27,100 nucleotides of DNA from Clostridium sp. CAG:253 (GTDB lineage Bacteria; Bacillota; Clostridia; Lachnospirales; Lachnospiraceae), in contig FR887309.1 in NCBI GenBank assembly GCA_000436755.1, positions 1 to 27,100 on the forward strand, in the 5' to 3' direction. Each line of letters begins with the position of its first letter. Position 1 is the first letter of the stretch. The notes under the pieces are model-generated. The model made no database searches and was not told where the DNA came from. It worked only from the letters and a program-made list of their open reading frames with translations. The translations under genes and the position numbers were made by a program. This document shows positions 7,397 through 15,559 of this stretch, piece after piece.

Positions 7397-8932
7397 ATGA
7401 AAAAAATTAGTGTAGGAAATCAAAGTTTCGAGACTATAAGACAGAAAGATTGCTTTTATGTAGACAAGACAAATTTCATAAGTGAGTGGTGGGAGTCAGA
7501 TGATGTGGTGACCCTTATCACACGTCCACGTCGTTTTGGGAAAACATTAAATATGGATATGATTAAATGTTTTTTTTCAAATCGCTATGAGAACAGGGGT
7601 GACTTGTTTGAAGGACTTAATATTTGGAAAGAAGAAAAATATAGAAAATTGCAGGGAACATATCCGGTGATATTTTTGAGCTTTGCTGGAATAAAACAAA
7701 CAGGATATAATCAGGCAATTATAATGATAAAAAAAGAGATAACGGATGTATATAATAGGTATGATTATATAATGAAAAGTGATTTATATAATGATAATGA
7801 AAGAGCACAATTCAAATCGGTCTGCATAGATATGAATGACGAGATAGCGCAGAGTGCGGTTAATGATTTGGCAAATTATCTTAGCCGTTATTATGGCAAA
7901 AAAGTAATAATACTTCTTGACGAATATGACACACCGATGCAGGAAGCATATGTAAATGGTTACTGGAATGAGCTTGTAGCATTTACAAGGAGTTTTTTTA
8001 ATTCAACATTTAAGACAAATCCATATCTTGAACGAGGTATAATGACAGGAATAACGAGAGTATCGAAAGAAAGTATCTTCTCCGATTTAAATAATCTTAA
8101 GGTAGTCACGACAACAAGCATGGAATATGCGACAAGTTTTGGATTTACGGAAAAAGAAGTGTTTGAGGCACTTGATGAACAGGAACTTTCGGGAGAAAAG
8201 GGAAAAGTAAAGGCATTGTATGATGGTTTTACTTTTGGTATGGAAAAAGATATTTATAATCCGTGGTCAATAACGAATTTTCTTGATGAAAAGAAGTACA
8301 GACTTTATTGGGCTGATTCAAGTTCTAATGTTCTTATAAATAAATTGATAAGAACTGCTTCAGCAGAAATAAAAGAATATATGGAAAAGCTTATTTCAGG
8401 ACAAAATATAGAAGCATATGTTGATGAACAGATAGTATTTGAACAGCTTGATATGGATGAAAGTGCAATATGGAGTCTTTTGCTTGCCAGCGGTTATCTA
8501 AGAGTTGATTTTATCAAAAGTGAAGATGAAATGGGAGAAACCTTGGATTTTCCAATATATTCATTGAGAATCACAAATAGAGAAGTGAGAAGTATGTTTT
8601 TGAAAATGTTCAAATCGTGGTTTAGCAGAACATTATCGGCGTATAACAGTTTTGTAAAATCACTGCTTGCAGGTGATACGGAAAGTATGAATGAATATAT
8701 GAACAGAGTGACAAGAGGTGTGATAAGTTACTTTGATACAGGAAAAAGCCCATCTGACGAAGCACCGGAGAGATTTTACCACGGGCTTGTATTGGGGCTT
8801 ATGGTAGACCAGATAGATAATTATATTTTAAATTCAAACAGAGAAAGTGGATTTGGAAGATATGATATAATGCTTAGGGAAATTTTTATTCCACAAACCA
8901 CTATTCAACGGCAATCTAATGTGTTATCATAA
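7397..8932 (+). CDS. AAA-ATPase-like / PD-(D/E)XK protein, truncated at the C-terminus
   Basis: This matches the 'predicted AAA-ATPase' family (PF09820) joined to a DUF1703 nuclease-like domain, a multi-copy family in gut clostridia whose role is not settled. Visible are FYVDKT (20-25), the family's Walker A-like TRPRRFGKT (42-50), Walker B VIILLDEYDTPM (170-181) and MTGITRVSK. The C-terminal nuclease domain normally runs on past GxGRYDxML to an ExK motif and about 60-80 more residues. Here it stops soon after GFGRYDIML (485-493), with an unrelated-looking tail rich in Gln and Ile. The ExK catalytic residues are therefore missing, so nuclease activity is unlikely. ATG 7397 is chosen because GGAGG precedes it. 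The gene may be decaying. Confidence 0.85.
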   Translation: MKKISVGNQSFETIRQKDCFYVDKTNFISEWWESDDVVTLITRPRRFGKTLNMDMIKCFFSNRYENRGDLFEGLNIWKEEKYRKLQGTYPVIFLSFAGIKQTGYNQAIIMIKKEITDVYNRYDYIMKSDLYNDNERAQFKSVCIDMNDEIAQSAVNDLANYLSRYYGKKVIILLDEYDTPMQEAYVNGYWNELVAFTRSFFNSTFKTNPYLERGIMTGITRVSKESIFSDLNNLKVVTTTSMEYATSFGFTEKEVFEALDEQELSGEKGKVKALYDGFTFGMEKDIYNPWSITNFLDEKKYRLYWADSSSNVLINKLIRTASAEIKEYMEKLISGQNIEAYVDEQIVFEQLDMDESAIWSLLLASGYLRVDFIKSEDEMGETLDFPIYSLRITNREVRSMFLKMFKSWFSRTLSAYNSFVKSLLAGDTESMNEYMNRVTRGVISYFDTGKSPSDEAPERFYHGLVLGLMVDQIDNYILNSNRESGFGRYDIMLREIFIPQTTIQRQSNVLS

Positions 8933-8995
8933 CTATGTATAGCTTTAATTTTAAGAATGACTTTCAACAAGTAGATTTAAGACGGGGGTGGTTAT

Positions 8996-9295
8996 TTGTT
9001 TAGAAAGCCTGTAAAAGGAAAGAAAGCAAAAACCATATCGTGTAAAGAGGCACATTTGAAAGAGCAAGTTTCGGAAATGGTCTATAAAAATCCGGATATA
9101 AGGAGAGTGTCTCAGGCAGAAGTCATAGAAAAGACAAGCTATATACAGGTGATGGATGCGGATATAGAGGGGGCATCTGTCAGGAGTACCAAAATAGGAA
9201 AAGCAGATAATGATATCACACTAAGCAATCTATTTCATGATTTGGGACAAAACTTAGATGATTTTAGGAAAGGAGAACAAGGGGGAGAAAAATGA
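8996..9295 (+). CDS. Hypothetical protein, 99 aa, coupled to a lytic transglycosylase
   Basis: The family is not recognised. The protein starts at TTG with a GGGGGTGG ribosome binding site at 8984-8991. The N-terminus is strongly basic (KPVKGKKAKT); the rest is soluble, mixed helix and strand, without a signal peptide or membrane span. Its stop overlaps the start of the transglycosylase gene by ATGA (9292-9295), so the two are almost certainly co-translated and probably work together. No clear promoter was found in the 63 bases upstream, and that stretch directly follows the truncated end of the AAA gene, so the promoter region may have been affected by the same deletion. Confidence 0.75.
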   Translation: MFRKPVKGKKAKTISCKEAHLKEQVSEMVYKNPDIRRVSQAEVIEKTSYIQVMDADIEGASVRSTKIGKADNDITLSNLFHDLGQNLDDFRKGEQGGEK

Positions 9296-10032
9296 TTAGT
9301 GGTGTTCAGGGATTGAAAATAAAGCCATTGGCAGAATTGAAAAATGACGGAATACAGAAACATACAAGCATAAAAAGTTTTAGTACGGTGCTTAGCAGCC
9401 AGAAGAAAAAAGCAGAGAATACATCTGCTTCAAAAGCTGCTAAAGAATCAGCTAAGTCAGACAGTTCAAATGCAGATACGACTGTAAATAAATCATCAGA
9501 TAGTGATTCAACAACAGGAAAAATTTTATATAAAAATGCGTCGACAGGTGAGACATATGTGTATGTTGATGTTGCAGATGACAAGACATCTAAGACAAAC
9601 AAGACATCGGATACAAATACAGCAGATGCGATGAAAAAGACAAAGTATGACAGTATATTCAAAAAGGCGGCAAAAAAATACGGTGTATCTGAGAGCTTAC
9701 TTAAAGCCGTTGCAAAGGCAGAGTCAAACTTTAACCCGAATGATGTTTCAAGTGCGGGAGCTATCGGAGTTATGCAGTTGATGCCATCTACGGCAAAAGA
9801 ACTTGGTGTTACAAATCCGTATGATGCAGAACAGAATATTATGGGTGGTGCAAAGCTGATTGCGGCGCATTTAAAGAAATTTAACGGCGATGTAAGACTT
9901 GCTCTTGCGGCGTACAATGCAGGAAGCGGTGCGGTCAAGAAATATGGCGGAGTGCCTTCATTCTGCAAGACATATGTAAATAGAGTTTTAAGTTATAAAA
10001 AAGCTTATGAGACAGCAAATGCAGTAGGTTAA
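9292..10032 (+). CDS. Lytic transglycosylase (SLT domain) without a signal peptide
   Basis: The C-terminal domain (about 118-240) is a Slt70-type lytic transglycosylase that cleaves peptidoglycan glycan strands with formation of 1,6-anhydro-muramic ends. Motifs are AVAKAESNFNP with catalytic Glu144, GAIGVMQLMPSTAKELG (157-172), and ALAAYNAG (204-211). Residues 35-115 are a low-complexity Ser/Lys/Thr/Asp linker. There is no N-terminal signal peptide or membrane anchor, as in several flagellum-associated transglycosylases, so export by the flagellar system or a non-classical route is possible; this is inference. The start overlaps the upstream 99-aa gene. The final codons form the left arm of a hairpin whose loop is the stop codon. 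Confidence 0.92.
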   Translation: MISGVQGLKIKPLAELKNDGIQKHTSIKSFSTVLSSQKKKAENTSASKAAKESAKSDSSNADTTVNKSSDSDSTTGKILYKNASTGETYVYVDVADDKTSKTNKTSDTNTADAMKKTKYDSIFKKAAKKYGVSESLLKAVAKAESNFNPNDVSSAGAIGVMQLMPSTAKELGVTNPYDAEQNIMGGAKLIAAHLKKFNGDVRLALAAYNAGSGAVKKYGGVPSFCKTYVNRVLSYKKAYETANAVG

Positions 10033-10050
10033 ACCTGCTGCATTTGCTGT
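10012..10050 (+). terminator. Hairpin over the transglycosylase stop codon
   Basis: An 18-bp stem joins 10012-10029 to 10033-10050 (ACAGCAAATGCAG against CTGCATTTGCTGT, one G-U pair) and its three-base loop is the TAA stop itself. The tail TTATAG is only weakly T-rich. It probably ends or stabilises the transcript and may also act against the converging rsmF-like transcript. Confidence 0.65.
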
Positions 10051-10109
10051 TATAGCTGTAATTTAAAATTAATATCAATAAATAAAAATATTCTGATATT
10101 TATAGGTGT

Positions 10110-11531
10110 TTAATAATTAATCCTAAGTCCTTTAGGATAGTGATTTTTGATGGTGTTGTTTGTGATTTTGCCCCAGCCAAGACTTAAACCTTTAAAGCAT
10201 ACTAAAACAAATCCCTTTGCATTGTTTAGCGAGTTGTCGGTTATCTGTATAACGTCACCGTGCAGATATTTTTCTGCCTGTTCATCTGAACATTCAAAAG
10301 AATATTTTACATCGGTCGGTTTGAGATATTTTGCAAAAGCATGTGCCGGTTCAAAACGGTTTTTCTTTCTTGTGGCTATGTGAAGTCCCGGTCTGAGAAG
10401 TTTAATTCCTTTAAGTTCAGGCATTTTGTCGGGAATCAGGTAAAGTTCATCACCAAAATATTCATATCTTTTGTCTGAATATAAGTCTGTATCATTTATA
10501 AATTCTGTAAGAAATTCAACTAGCTGTTTTCTTTCGCTTTTAGACAAAATATTTTTGCCGGATGATTTTTTTTTCTTTTTTTGAGTGGCTGTTTCACCGC
10601 CGTTTTTCCTTAATCTTACTGCAAAATGACCTTCGCCTTTTATTTTATGCGGCCATAATCTGAGTGAACCTTTAATTGCCGTTTTTTCGTCATCGGTCAA
10701 TGGTTTAAATTCTTCTGAAACAAAGTCAGGATTTCCGTTTGAAATATCAATTTTAAGAATATCGTGATAGTCTTCAACACAAAAATCAGGGTATTCCCGT
10801 AAAAACCAGACCAAAATTTCCTCATTTTCAGCGGGAGCAAAAGTACATGTTGAATAGACAATGACACCGTCAGGTTTGAGCATGTTCTGTGCCTGTGACA
10901 GGATTGAACGCTGTCTTTGTGCACATAAAGCAACATTTTCGGATGTCCATTCTTCAATGGCAACATCATCTTTTCTAAACATCCCCTCACCGGAACAAGG
11001 CGCATCTACGATTATTTTATCAAAGAAAGCCGGAAAATATTTCGCCATGTTTTCAGGAGTTTCATTACAGACAACAGCATTTGAAATGCCAAGTCTTTCA
11101 ATGTTTTGTGAGAGTATTTTGGCTCGCTGGCCAAAAATTTCATTTGATACAAGTAAGCCGTTTCCATCAAGCATACCGGCAAGCTGGGTGGATTTTCCGC
11201 CGGGGGCAGCGCAGAGGTCGCATACTATATCACCGGGCTTTGCATCTGAGAGAGCAGCAACGGACATTGCACTTGGTTCCTGAATGTAATAGGCACCTGC
11301 TTCATGCAGAACATGGCGGCCGGGTTTTTCGTCAGGGACAGCATAAAACCCTTCTTTAGCCCAGGGAACAGGGCTTAAAAAGAAGGGTAATGCATCCTGA
11401 GACTTTATTTTTAATGGATTTATGCGGAGTCCGTATGATTTTTCATCTGAATAGCTTGCATTAAACAATTCAAATTCTTCAGGACTGAGCATAGACTTCA
11501 TTCGTTCAATAAATTTCTCGGGTAAATTCAT
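10110..11531 (-). CDS. rsmF: RsmF-type rRNA cytosine-C5 methyltransferase (NOL1/NOP2/Sun family)
   Basis: This SAM-dependent enzyme makes 5-methylcytosine in rRNA. Motif I, DLCAAPGGKS (105-114), binds SAM; DAPCSGEGMFRK (176-187) supplies the release cysteine C179; and YSTCTF (226-231) supplies the catalytic cysteine C229. The N-terminal RNA-binding segment with GLRINPLK and the C-terminal RsmF-like domain ending in GLRINY are present. A lysine-rich stretch (KKKKKSSGK, about 318-326) links catalytic and C-terminal parts. The exact target base cannot be read from sequence, so the symbol means family only. The ribosome binding site GGAG is weak and distant. It follows the DUF4867 gene by 22 bases and is probably co-transcribed from that promoter. 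Confidence 0.88.
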   Translation of the reverse strand: MNLPEKFIERMKSMLSPEEFELFNASYSDEKSYGLRINPLKIKSQDALPFFLSPVPWAKEGFYAVPDEKPGRHVLHEAGAYYIQEPSAMSVAALSDAKPGDIVCDLCAAPGGKSTQLAGMLDGNGLLVSNEIFGQRAKILSQNIERLGISNAVVCNETPENMAKYFPAFFDKIIVDAPCSGEGMFRKDDVAIEEWTSENVALCAQRQRSILSQAQNMLKPDGVIVYSTCTFAPAENEEILVWFLREYPDFCVEDYHDILKIDISNGNPDFVSEEFKPLTDDEKTAIKGSLRLWPHKIKGEGHFAVRLRKNGGETATQKKKKKSSGKNILSKSERKQLVEFLTEFINDTDLYSDKRYEYFGDELYLIPDKMPELKGIKLLRPGLHIATRKKNRFEPAHAFAKYLKPTDVKYSFECSDEQAEKYLHGDVIQITDNSLNNAKGFVLVCFKGLSLGWGKITNNTIKNHYPKGLRINY

Positions 11532-11553
11532 AATTTAATTATTTCTCCATTTA

Positions 11554-12192
11554 TTAAATTAAATCTGCTATGTCGATGTTTTCGCCTGTAATTCCGACAT
11601 GTGCGCCGTCTTTGGCTTCTGATGTATCTTTATGTGCAATAAGCCATTTGTTTTTAGCCCAAAGGAGAGCATCCTCAGAATTGGCTTTTGTTATTTCAGG
11701 CATATCAAAGTTTGTGTATTTTGGAAGAACAATAGCTACTCTAAAGCCTTCACCTTTCTTTGCACTGCAAGGAGCATAGTGAAGTGTTGTAGAATAAAGT
11801 TCAACGGCTGTTCCTTTAGGACAGAGGAAAGCTTCTGTTTTGCTTGAATCAATAATGCCGTTTTCAACATCCTGAAGTTTAGCGACGAGAAGAATTGCGT
11901 CATCAGCGGCAATATCAATTTCACTGTCTCTGTGGTATTCATAGCAGTTTAACTTTGTGTTTGTACCGTTGCAGTATCCGATTTCGATTGGCATTCCACC
12001 GTAGCAATTGTCACGGAGCTGTACAAAAGCAGGGGTATTTTCAAGAGCTTCACAAGTAGGCTCATAGATAACTCCGTCAGCAGGTTTGTCTGTCTCACTT
12101 TCGAGTTTTTCTAAAAGAAGTTTGTAGTCGTATCCGTCAACAATACGACCGTAAGGTTTAAATGCTTCATCTGTAACTGATTGAATTTTCAT
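11554..12192 (-). CDS. DUF4867 family cupin-like protein
   Basis: The 212-residue product matches my recollection of DUF4867, a family with a cupin-like fold loosely related to ureidoglycolate lyase. The segment YEYHRDSE (H87, E91) followed by LLVAKL, and later TLHYAPC (H138), fit the metal-binding positions of a cupin barrel. No signal peptide or membrane segment is present. The ATG has AGGAGG eight bases upstream. The enzyme's substrate is unknown; family members often sit near carbohydrate genes, but here the only partner is the downstream methyltransferase. Expression is likely controlled at the palindrome-rich divergent region 12224-12418, where its predicted -10 overlaps a perfect inverted repeat. 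Confidence 0.75.
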   Translation of the reverse strand: MKIQSVTDEAFKPYGRIVDGYDYKLLLEKLESETDKPADGVIYEPTCEALENTPAFVQLRDNCYGGMPIEIGYCNGTNTKLNCYEYHRDSEIDIAADDAILLVAKLQDVENGIIDSSKTEAFLCPKGTAVELYSTTLHYAPCSAKKGEGFRVAIVLPKYTNFDMPEITKANSEDALLWAKNKWLIAHKDTSEAKDGAHVGITGENIDIADLI

Positions 12193-12223
12193 AAATATTA
12201 TCCTCCTGAAATAAGTTTTAGCA

Positions 12224-12257
12224 TGCTTCTGTTTTTATTAAATAAAATATAGAAGCA
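12224..12257 (-). promoter_or_regulatory. Hairpin in the DUF4867 mRNA leader
   Basis: TGCTTCT (12224-12230) pairs with AGAAGCA (12251-12257), and inside it TTTTATT (12233-12239) pairs with AATAAAA (12241-12247). It lies in the predicted 5' leader of the minus-strand DUF4867 gene, just upstream of its ribosome binding site. It may affect mRNA stability or translation; no terminator tail is present. Confidence 0.4.
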
Positions 12258-12294
12258 AAAATATAGATTTTACGACATTCGTTTTTTATATATG

Positions 12295-12338
12295 ATTATA
12301 TATGATTTGTATCATATATAATTGTACCATACAAACAA
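12295..12338 (-). promoter_or_regulatory. DUF4867 promoter with an overlapping operator-like palindrome
   Basis: On the minus strand TTGTTT (12333-12338), a 16-base spacer and TATGAT (12311-12316) form a plausible promoter. A perfect 12-bp inverted repeat with a 4-base centre (ATTATATATGAT at 12295-12306, ATCATATATAAT at 12311-12322) covers the -10 box, a typical position for a repressor site. Confidence 0.5.
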
Positions 12339-12370
12339 GGCTGTTGTCACTTTGATAATTGGTGTTAGTA

Positions 12371-12418
12371 TACAAGTATACTTGTACACTTGTTTTATAA
12401 GTGAGCATTAGTTATAAT
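12371..12418 (+). promoter_or_regulatory. Promoter of the amidase-TPR-pyrophosphatase unit with an upstream 16-bp palindrome
   Basis: TATAAT (12413-12418) is a perfect -10 box; TTGTTT (12390-12395) with a 17-base spacer is a weak -35. Immediately upstream is the perfect palindrome TACAAGTATACTTGTA (12371-12386), placed where an activator could help the weak -35. Predicted transcription starts near 12425. Confidence 0.55.
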
Positions 12419-12477
12419 AGTCATATGAGTGCACAGTAGTTATCTATAATTAAAGACAAATTGATGGGAGGAACCGT

Positions 12478-13296
12478 ATGAGAGTTGCACTTGGACAGAT
12501 TGACATGGTATGGGAAGATAAAAAAGCGTCTGTCGCAAAGGCAGAAAAAATGATATGTGATGCAGCTTTACAAAATGCGGATATAATTATTTTCCCGGAG
12601 ATGAGTTTTACAGGTTTTTCTATGAATCTTTTAAAGACAGGTGAAAAAAGATACGCATCCGATACAGTGAAAAAGATGTGTGAGTTGTCTGAAAAATATG
12701 ATATTGCCATAGGTTTTGGATGGGCGGCACTGCCTGAAAAAGAGGGAGAGAAAGGAAAAAATGTTTTTTCGGTTGTGGATAATACAGGAAAACTTATTGC
12801 CGAGTATGAGAAAATTCATCCGTTTACATATGGCGGGGAAAGTGATGTTTATGACGGCGGGGACAAGATAGTTTCCTTTCCGTTTAAGGAGCATACGGTA
12901 AGTCTTTTTGTATGTTATGACCTTAGATTTCCTGAGATATTTCAGGCTGCAGCAAAGAAATCTGATGTTATGTTTGTCATTGCAAACTGGCCTCAGAGCA
13001 GAAATATACATTGGCAGACACTTCTTCGGGCAAGAGCGATTGAAACACAGTCATATGTTGCAGGGGTAAATTGCGTTGGAGAGCATGATGGTATCTTATA
13101 CAGCGGTGACAGCATGGCAGTCGATTCTATAGGAAATATACTGGGACAGATTTCAGGAAAAGAGGGAGTGCTTATCTGTGAACTTGATGACAGAGCGTGG
13201 GGACTTCGGGAAAAATTTCAAACGAGGAAAGACAGAAAAGAGGAGTTATATTACGATATATTTCTAATGTATGGAGGTAAAGATGAGACAGTATGA
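12478..13296 (+). CDS. Carbon-nitrogen hydrolase (nitrilase family, omega-amidase-like)
   Basis: The enzyme hydrolyses a C-N bond, probably of a small amide. The Glu-Lys-Cys triad is visible: E41 in FPEMSFTG, K112 in YEKIHPF and C146 in FVCYDLRFPE. Length (272 aa) and the CYDLRFPEIF signature resemble the YafV/Nit2 omega-amidase branch, which deaminates alpha-ketoglutaramate; the exact substrate is inference. It is cytoplasmic, without a signal peptide. The ATG has GGGAGG upstream. Its last codons overlap the start of the TPR gene at 13283, suggesting coupled translation. Confidence 0.9.
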   Translation: MRVALGQIDMVWEDKKASVAKAEKMICDAALQNADIIIFPEMSFTGFSMNLLKTGEKRYASDTVKKMCELSEKYDIAIGFGWAALPEKEGEKGKNVFSVVDNTGKLIAEYEKIHPFTYGGESDVYDGGDKIVSFPFKEHTVSLFVCYDLRFPEIFQAAAKKSDVMFVIANWPQSRNIHWQTLLRARAIETQSYVAGVNCVGEHDGILYSGDSMAVDSIGNILGQISGKEGVLICELDDRAWGLREKFQTRKDRKEELYYDIFLMYGGKDETV

Positions 13297-15535
13297 ATTA
13301 ACAATAAGAATTGCGCAGATACATCATCTGATAGAGGTTCGTAAATATAAAAAAGCACTTGCAGTAGTAAAGACTCTCGATATGCGCCAGGTAAAAGGAA
13401 TAAGTGATTTGAGTGCAATTGCAGAGGTTTATACAAAGACAGAACAGTTTGACGCGGCAAAAAATACATATTTAAGAATATACAAAAAGAGCCGCACAAG
13501 GAGAGTTTTATACAGACTTATATATCTTGCCATCCGTACAAATGCATTAGATGAGGCAGAAGGATATTATCAGGAATTTGTGGCGATGAATTCAAGCCAG
13601 AGGGATGCACTTATCTTAAGATATCGCATTGACAAAGCGTCAGGGGCATCTATCGGACAGCTTATAGGAATATTAGAGTCACTTAAAGAGGAAGAATATA
13701 TAGAAGAGTGGGCTTATGAACTTGCAAAGCTTTATTTCAAAGCAGGACGTTTTGACGAGTGCAGGAGCGAATGTGAGGACATAAAGCTTTGGTTTGGAAG
13801 GGGAGAAATAGTTGAAAGGGCAAAACGCCTTATTGCAAGCATTGATGATGATGAACAGTTTGCATATATTGATGACAGGGATTATACGATAGAAAAGGAT
13901 ATACCAAACCCTGAAGATACAGGCTCTCTGCCAGATCTTACGGAATACGTGGAGTCAGAGAGTGAAATGAAAAGGCATGATAAAAACATAGGCAGCAAAG
14001 TGAAAAATGCAATAAAATTAAATTATGAAGACGACGAAAATGCAGACGAAAGTTTTGACGATTTGGATGAGCAGGAAGAAACAAGTTATGCAAGAGACGA
14101 GGCTGTCGATGAGCTTTTGAAGATGAGTGACCAAACAGAGAATGATATTGTCGGAGAACAGGCACATAAAAGTGATGAGTCTGCAGATTATAATGATGAT
14201 ATTGATGAAGACGAACCTGATTTAAGCATAACTGATTCAGAAGATACATTAGATGAAGACTTTGAAGATGATGCAGAAGATTTTGACGGTGCAGAGATGG
14301 CGAGAAAAGCGATAGACGGACTGCAAAAGCTGTCAGGTATCTGGAAACATTCTCAAACGCAAACGCAGTCTGAACCTAAACAGGAACCTAAAGCTGAGCA
14401 AAAGCCTGAACCAAAGCCTGTTAAAGCAAAAAAAGAGTCGCAGTATACTCATTATTCACAATCCGGCACAGGTATTACGCTTGACCTTTCAAAGGAAATA
14501 TCAGCAATATATGAAGCGGAAAAGAGAGAACAGCTTAAGGTACATTCCGTAAAGGTAAATGAAGAGCCGCAAAGTGATATATCTGATACAAAACAGCCGG
14601 ATATATTGGAGGATAATTCTGTAATTTCAAGAGAAGATGCAATGGCACCTTCTGACATAGAGGAAATAAAGAATGATTTGAAAGATATAACAGGCAATAT
14701 ATTTAGCGGAAAGAAAAGACGTATTATTGATGCTGTGGCTGATGACTGGGGGCACACAAAGCCTATCGGAAGTGTAATTGAGGTAGTAAAAGAAACAGAA
14801 ACCAATGAAGTAAAGCAGCCGGCACAGCCAGTGGAGGAAGATAAAGAAAAAGAGAATCCAAACTTAAATAGCACTGAAAATACACTTGAGCAAAAAGTTG
14901 CAGATATACCGGAAAAGATTACAGATATTTCAGAAAAAAATACAGATATTTCAGATAACGTTGGGGAGAAATCTGAGACAGAAATAAAGTTAGAAAAGGC
15001 AGCAAAATTGTTTGGGATAAATAGTGTATGGTCAAAGGAGGATACAGATATGGCAGAATATTCAACACCAGAGGAAGAGTTACCTACAACGAGAGCATTA
15101 CACAAGACATTTAAAGATGTTTTAACCTTAATAAATGCCGAGAAGGATCCGTCACATTTTGTACTTATTGGTGAAGATACGGAAAGGATAGTTGCGGTAT
15201 CAAAGAAGATAGTAAAAGTTTTAAAACAAAACGGATTTTTAAGCAAGGGAAGAATTGGGTGTATTAAGGCAAAACAGTTAAATCAGATGGATTTTGACAA
15301 ATGTAAGGAACAGCTTAAAGGAAGCTGTCTTCTCGTTGATGATGCAGCAGATTTGTTTTTCCCTACAATTACAAAAATATTTGAACTTATGGATGAATTT
15401 TATGGTGATTTTATAGTTATTCTTGCGGATGAGGGAAATACACTTGATCAGATGTTCAGATTTGCACCTGCACTTGCGAAGAAGTTCAAGTATGTAATTG
15501 ACATAAGCAGATATACGGCAGAGGATTTGAATTAA
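13283..15535 (+). CDS. TPR-like protein with long acidic linker and a degenerate AAA (CbxX/SpoVK-like) domain
   Basis: The 750-residue protein has three parts. Residues 1-190 are tandem helices of TPR type. Residues about 190-600 are disordered-looking, very rich in Asp and Glu, with a KPEPKP stretch near 375 and a short repeat based on TDISEKN. Residues about 600-750 resemble the AAA module of CbxX/CfxQ/SpoVK: a Walker B-like strand CLLVDDA (682-688) and FAPALAKKFKYVIDISRYTAEDL, matching the 'NPGLKSRF...DYT..EL' end. The P-loop site reads VLIGEDTERI (627-636), without the glycine-rich GK[TS], so ATP hydrolysis is unlikely. ATG 13283 is preferred because GGAGG at 13273-13277 precedes it. It probably acts as a cytoplasmic scaffold; partner unknown. 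Confidence 0.8.
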   Translation: MRQYELTIRIAQIHHLIEVRKYKKALAVVKTLDMRQVKGISDLSAIAEVYTKTEQFDAAKNTYLRIYKKSRTRRVLYRLIYLAIRTNALDEAEGYYQEFVAMNSSQRDALILRYRIDKASGASIGQLIGILESLKEEEYIEEWAYELAKLYFKAGRFDECRSECEDIKLWFGRGEIVERAKRLIASIDDDEQFAYIDDRDYTIEKDIPNPEDTGSLPDLTEYVESESEMKRHDKNIGSKVKNAIKLNYEDDENADESFDDLDEQEETSYARDEAVDELLKMSDQTENDIVGEQAHKSDESADYNDDIDEDEPDLSITDSEDTLDEDFEDDAEDFDGAEMARKAIDGLQKLSGIWKHSQTQTQSEPKQEPKAEQKPEPKPVKAKKESQYTHYSQSGTGITLDLSKEISAIYEAEKREQLKVHSVKVNEEPQSDISDTKQPDILEDNSVISREDAMAPSDIEEIKNDLKDITGNIFSGKKRRIIDAVADDWGHTKPIGSVIEVVKETETNEVKQPAQPVEEDKEKENPNLNSTENTLEQKVADIPEKITDISEKNTDISDNVGEKSETEIKLEKAAKLFGINSVWSKEDTDMAEYSTPEEELPTTRALHKTFKDVLTLINAEKDPSHFVLIGEDTERIVAVSKKIVKVLKQNGFLSKGRIGCIKAKQLNQMDFDKCKEQLKGSCLLVDDAADLFFPTITKIFELMDEFYGDFIVILADEGNTLDQMFRFAPALAKKFKYVIDISRYTAEDLN

Positions 15536-15559
15536 TTATGAAGGAGGCAGATTAAGCTT

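Noticed and set aside
9306..9968. A 220-codon minus-strand frame opposite the transglycosylase gene
   Set aside because: The plus strand encodes an unmistakable SLT domain; the antisense frame is low-complexity and an effect of codon bias.
14452..15246. A long minus-strand open frame (264 codons) opposite the TPR/AAA gene
   Set aside because: Its Ser/Phe-rich translation mirrors the acidic, low-complexity plus-strand protein; no ribosome binding site or recognisable domain.
13283..15535. Active AAA ATPase domain at the C-terminus
   Set aside because: The position of the P-loop lacks the GxxGxGK[ST] residues, so only a degenerate fold is claimed.
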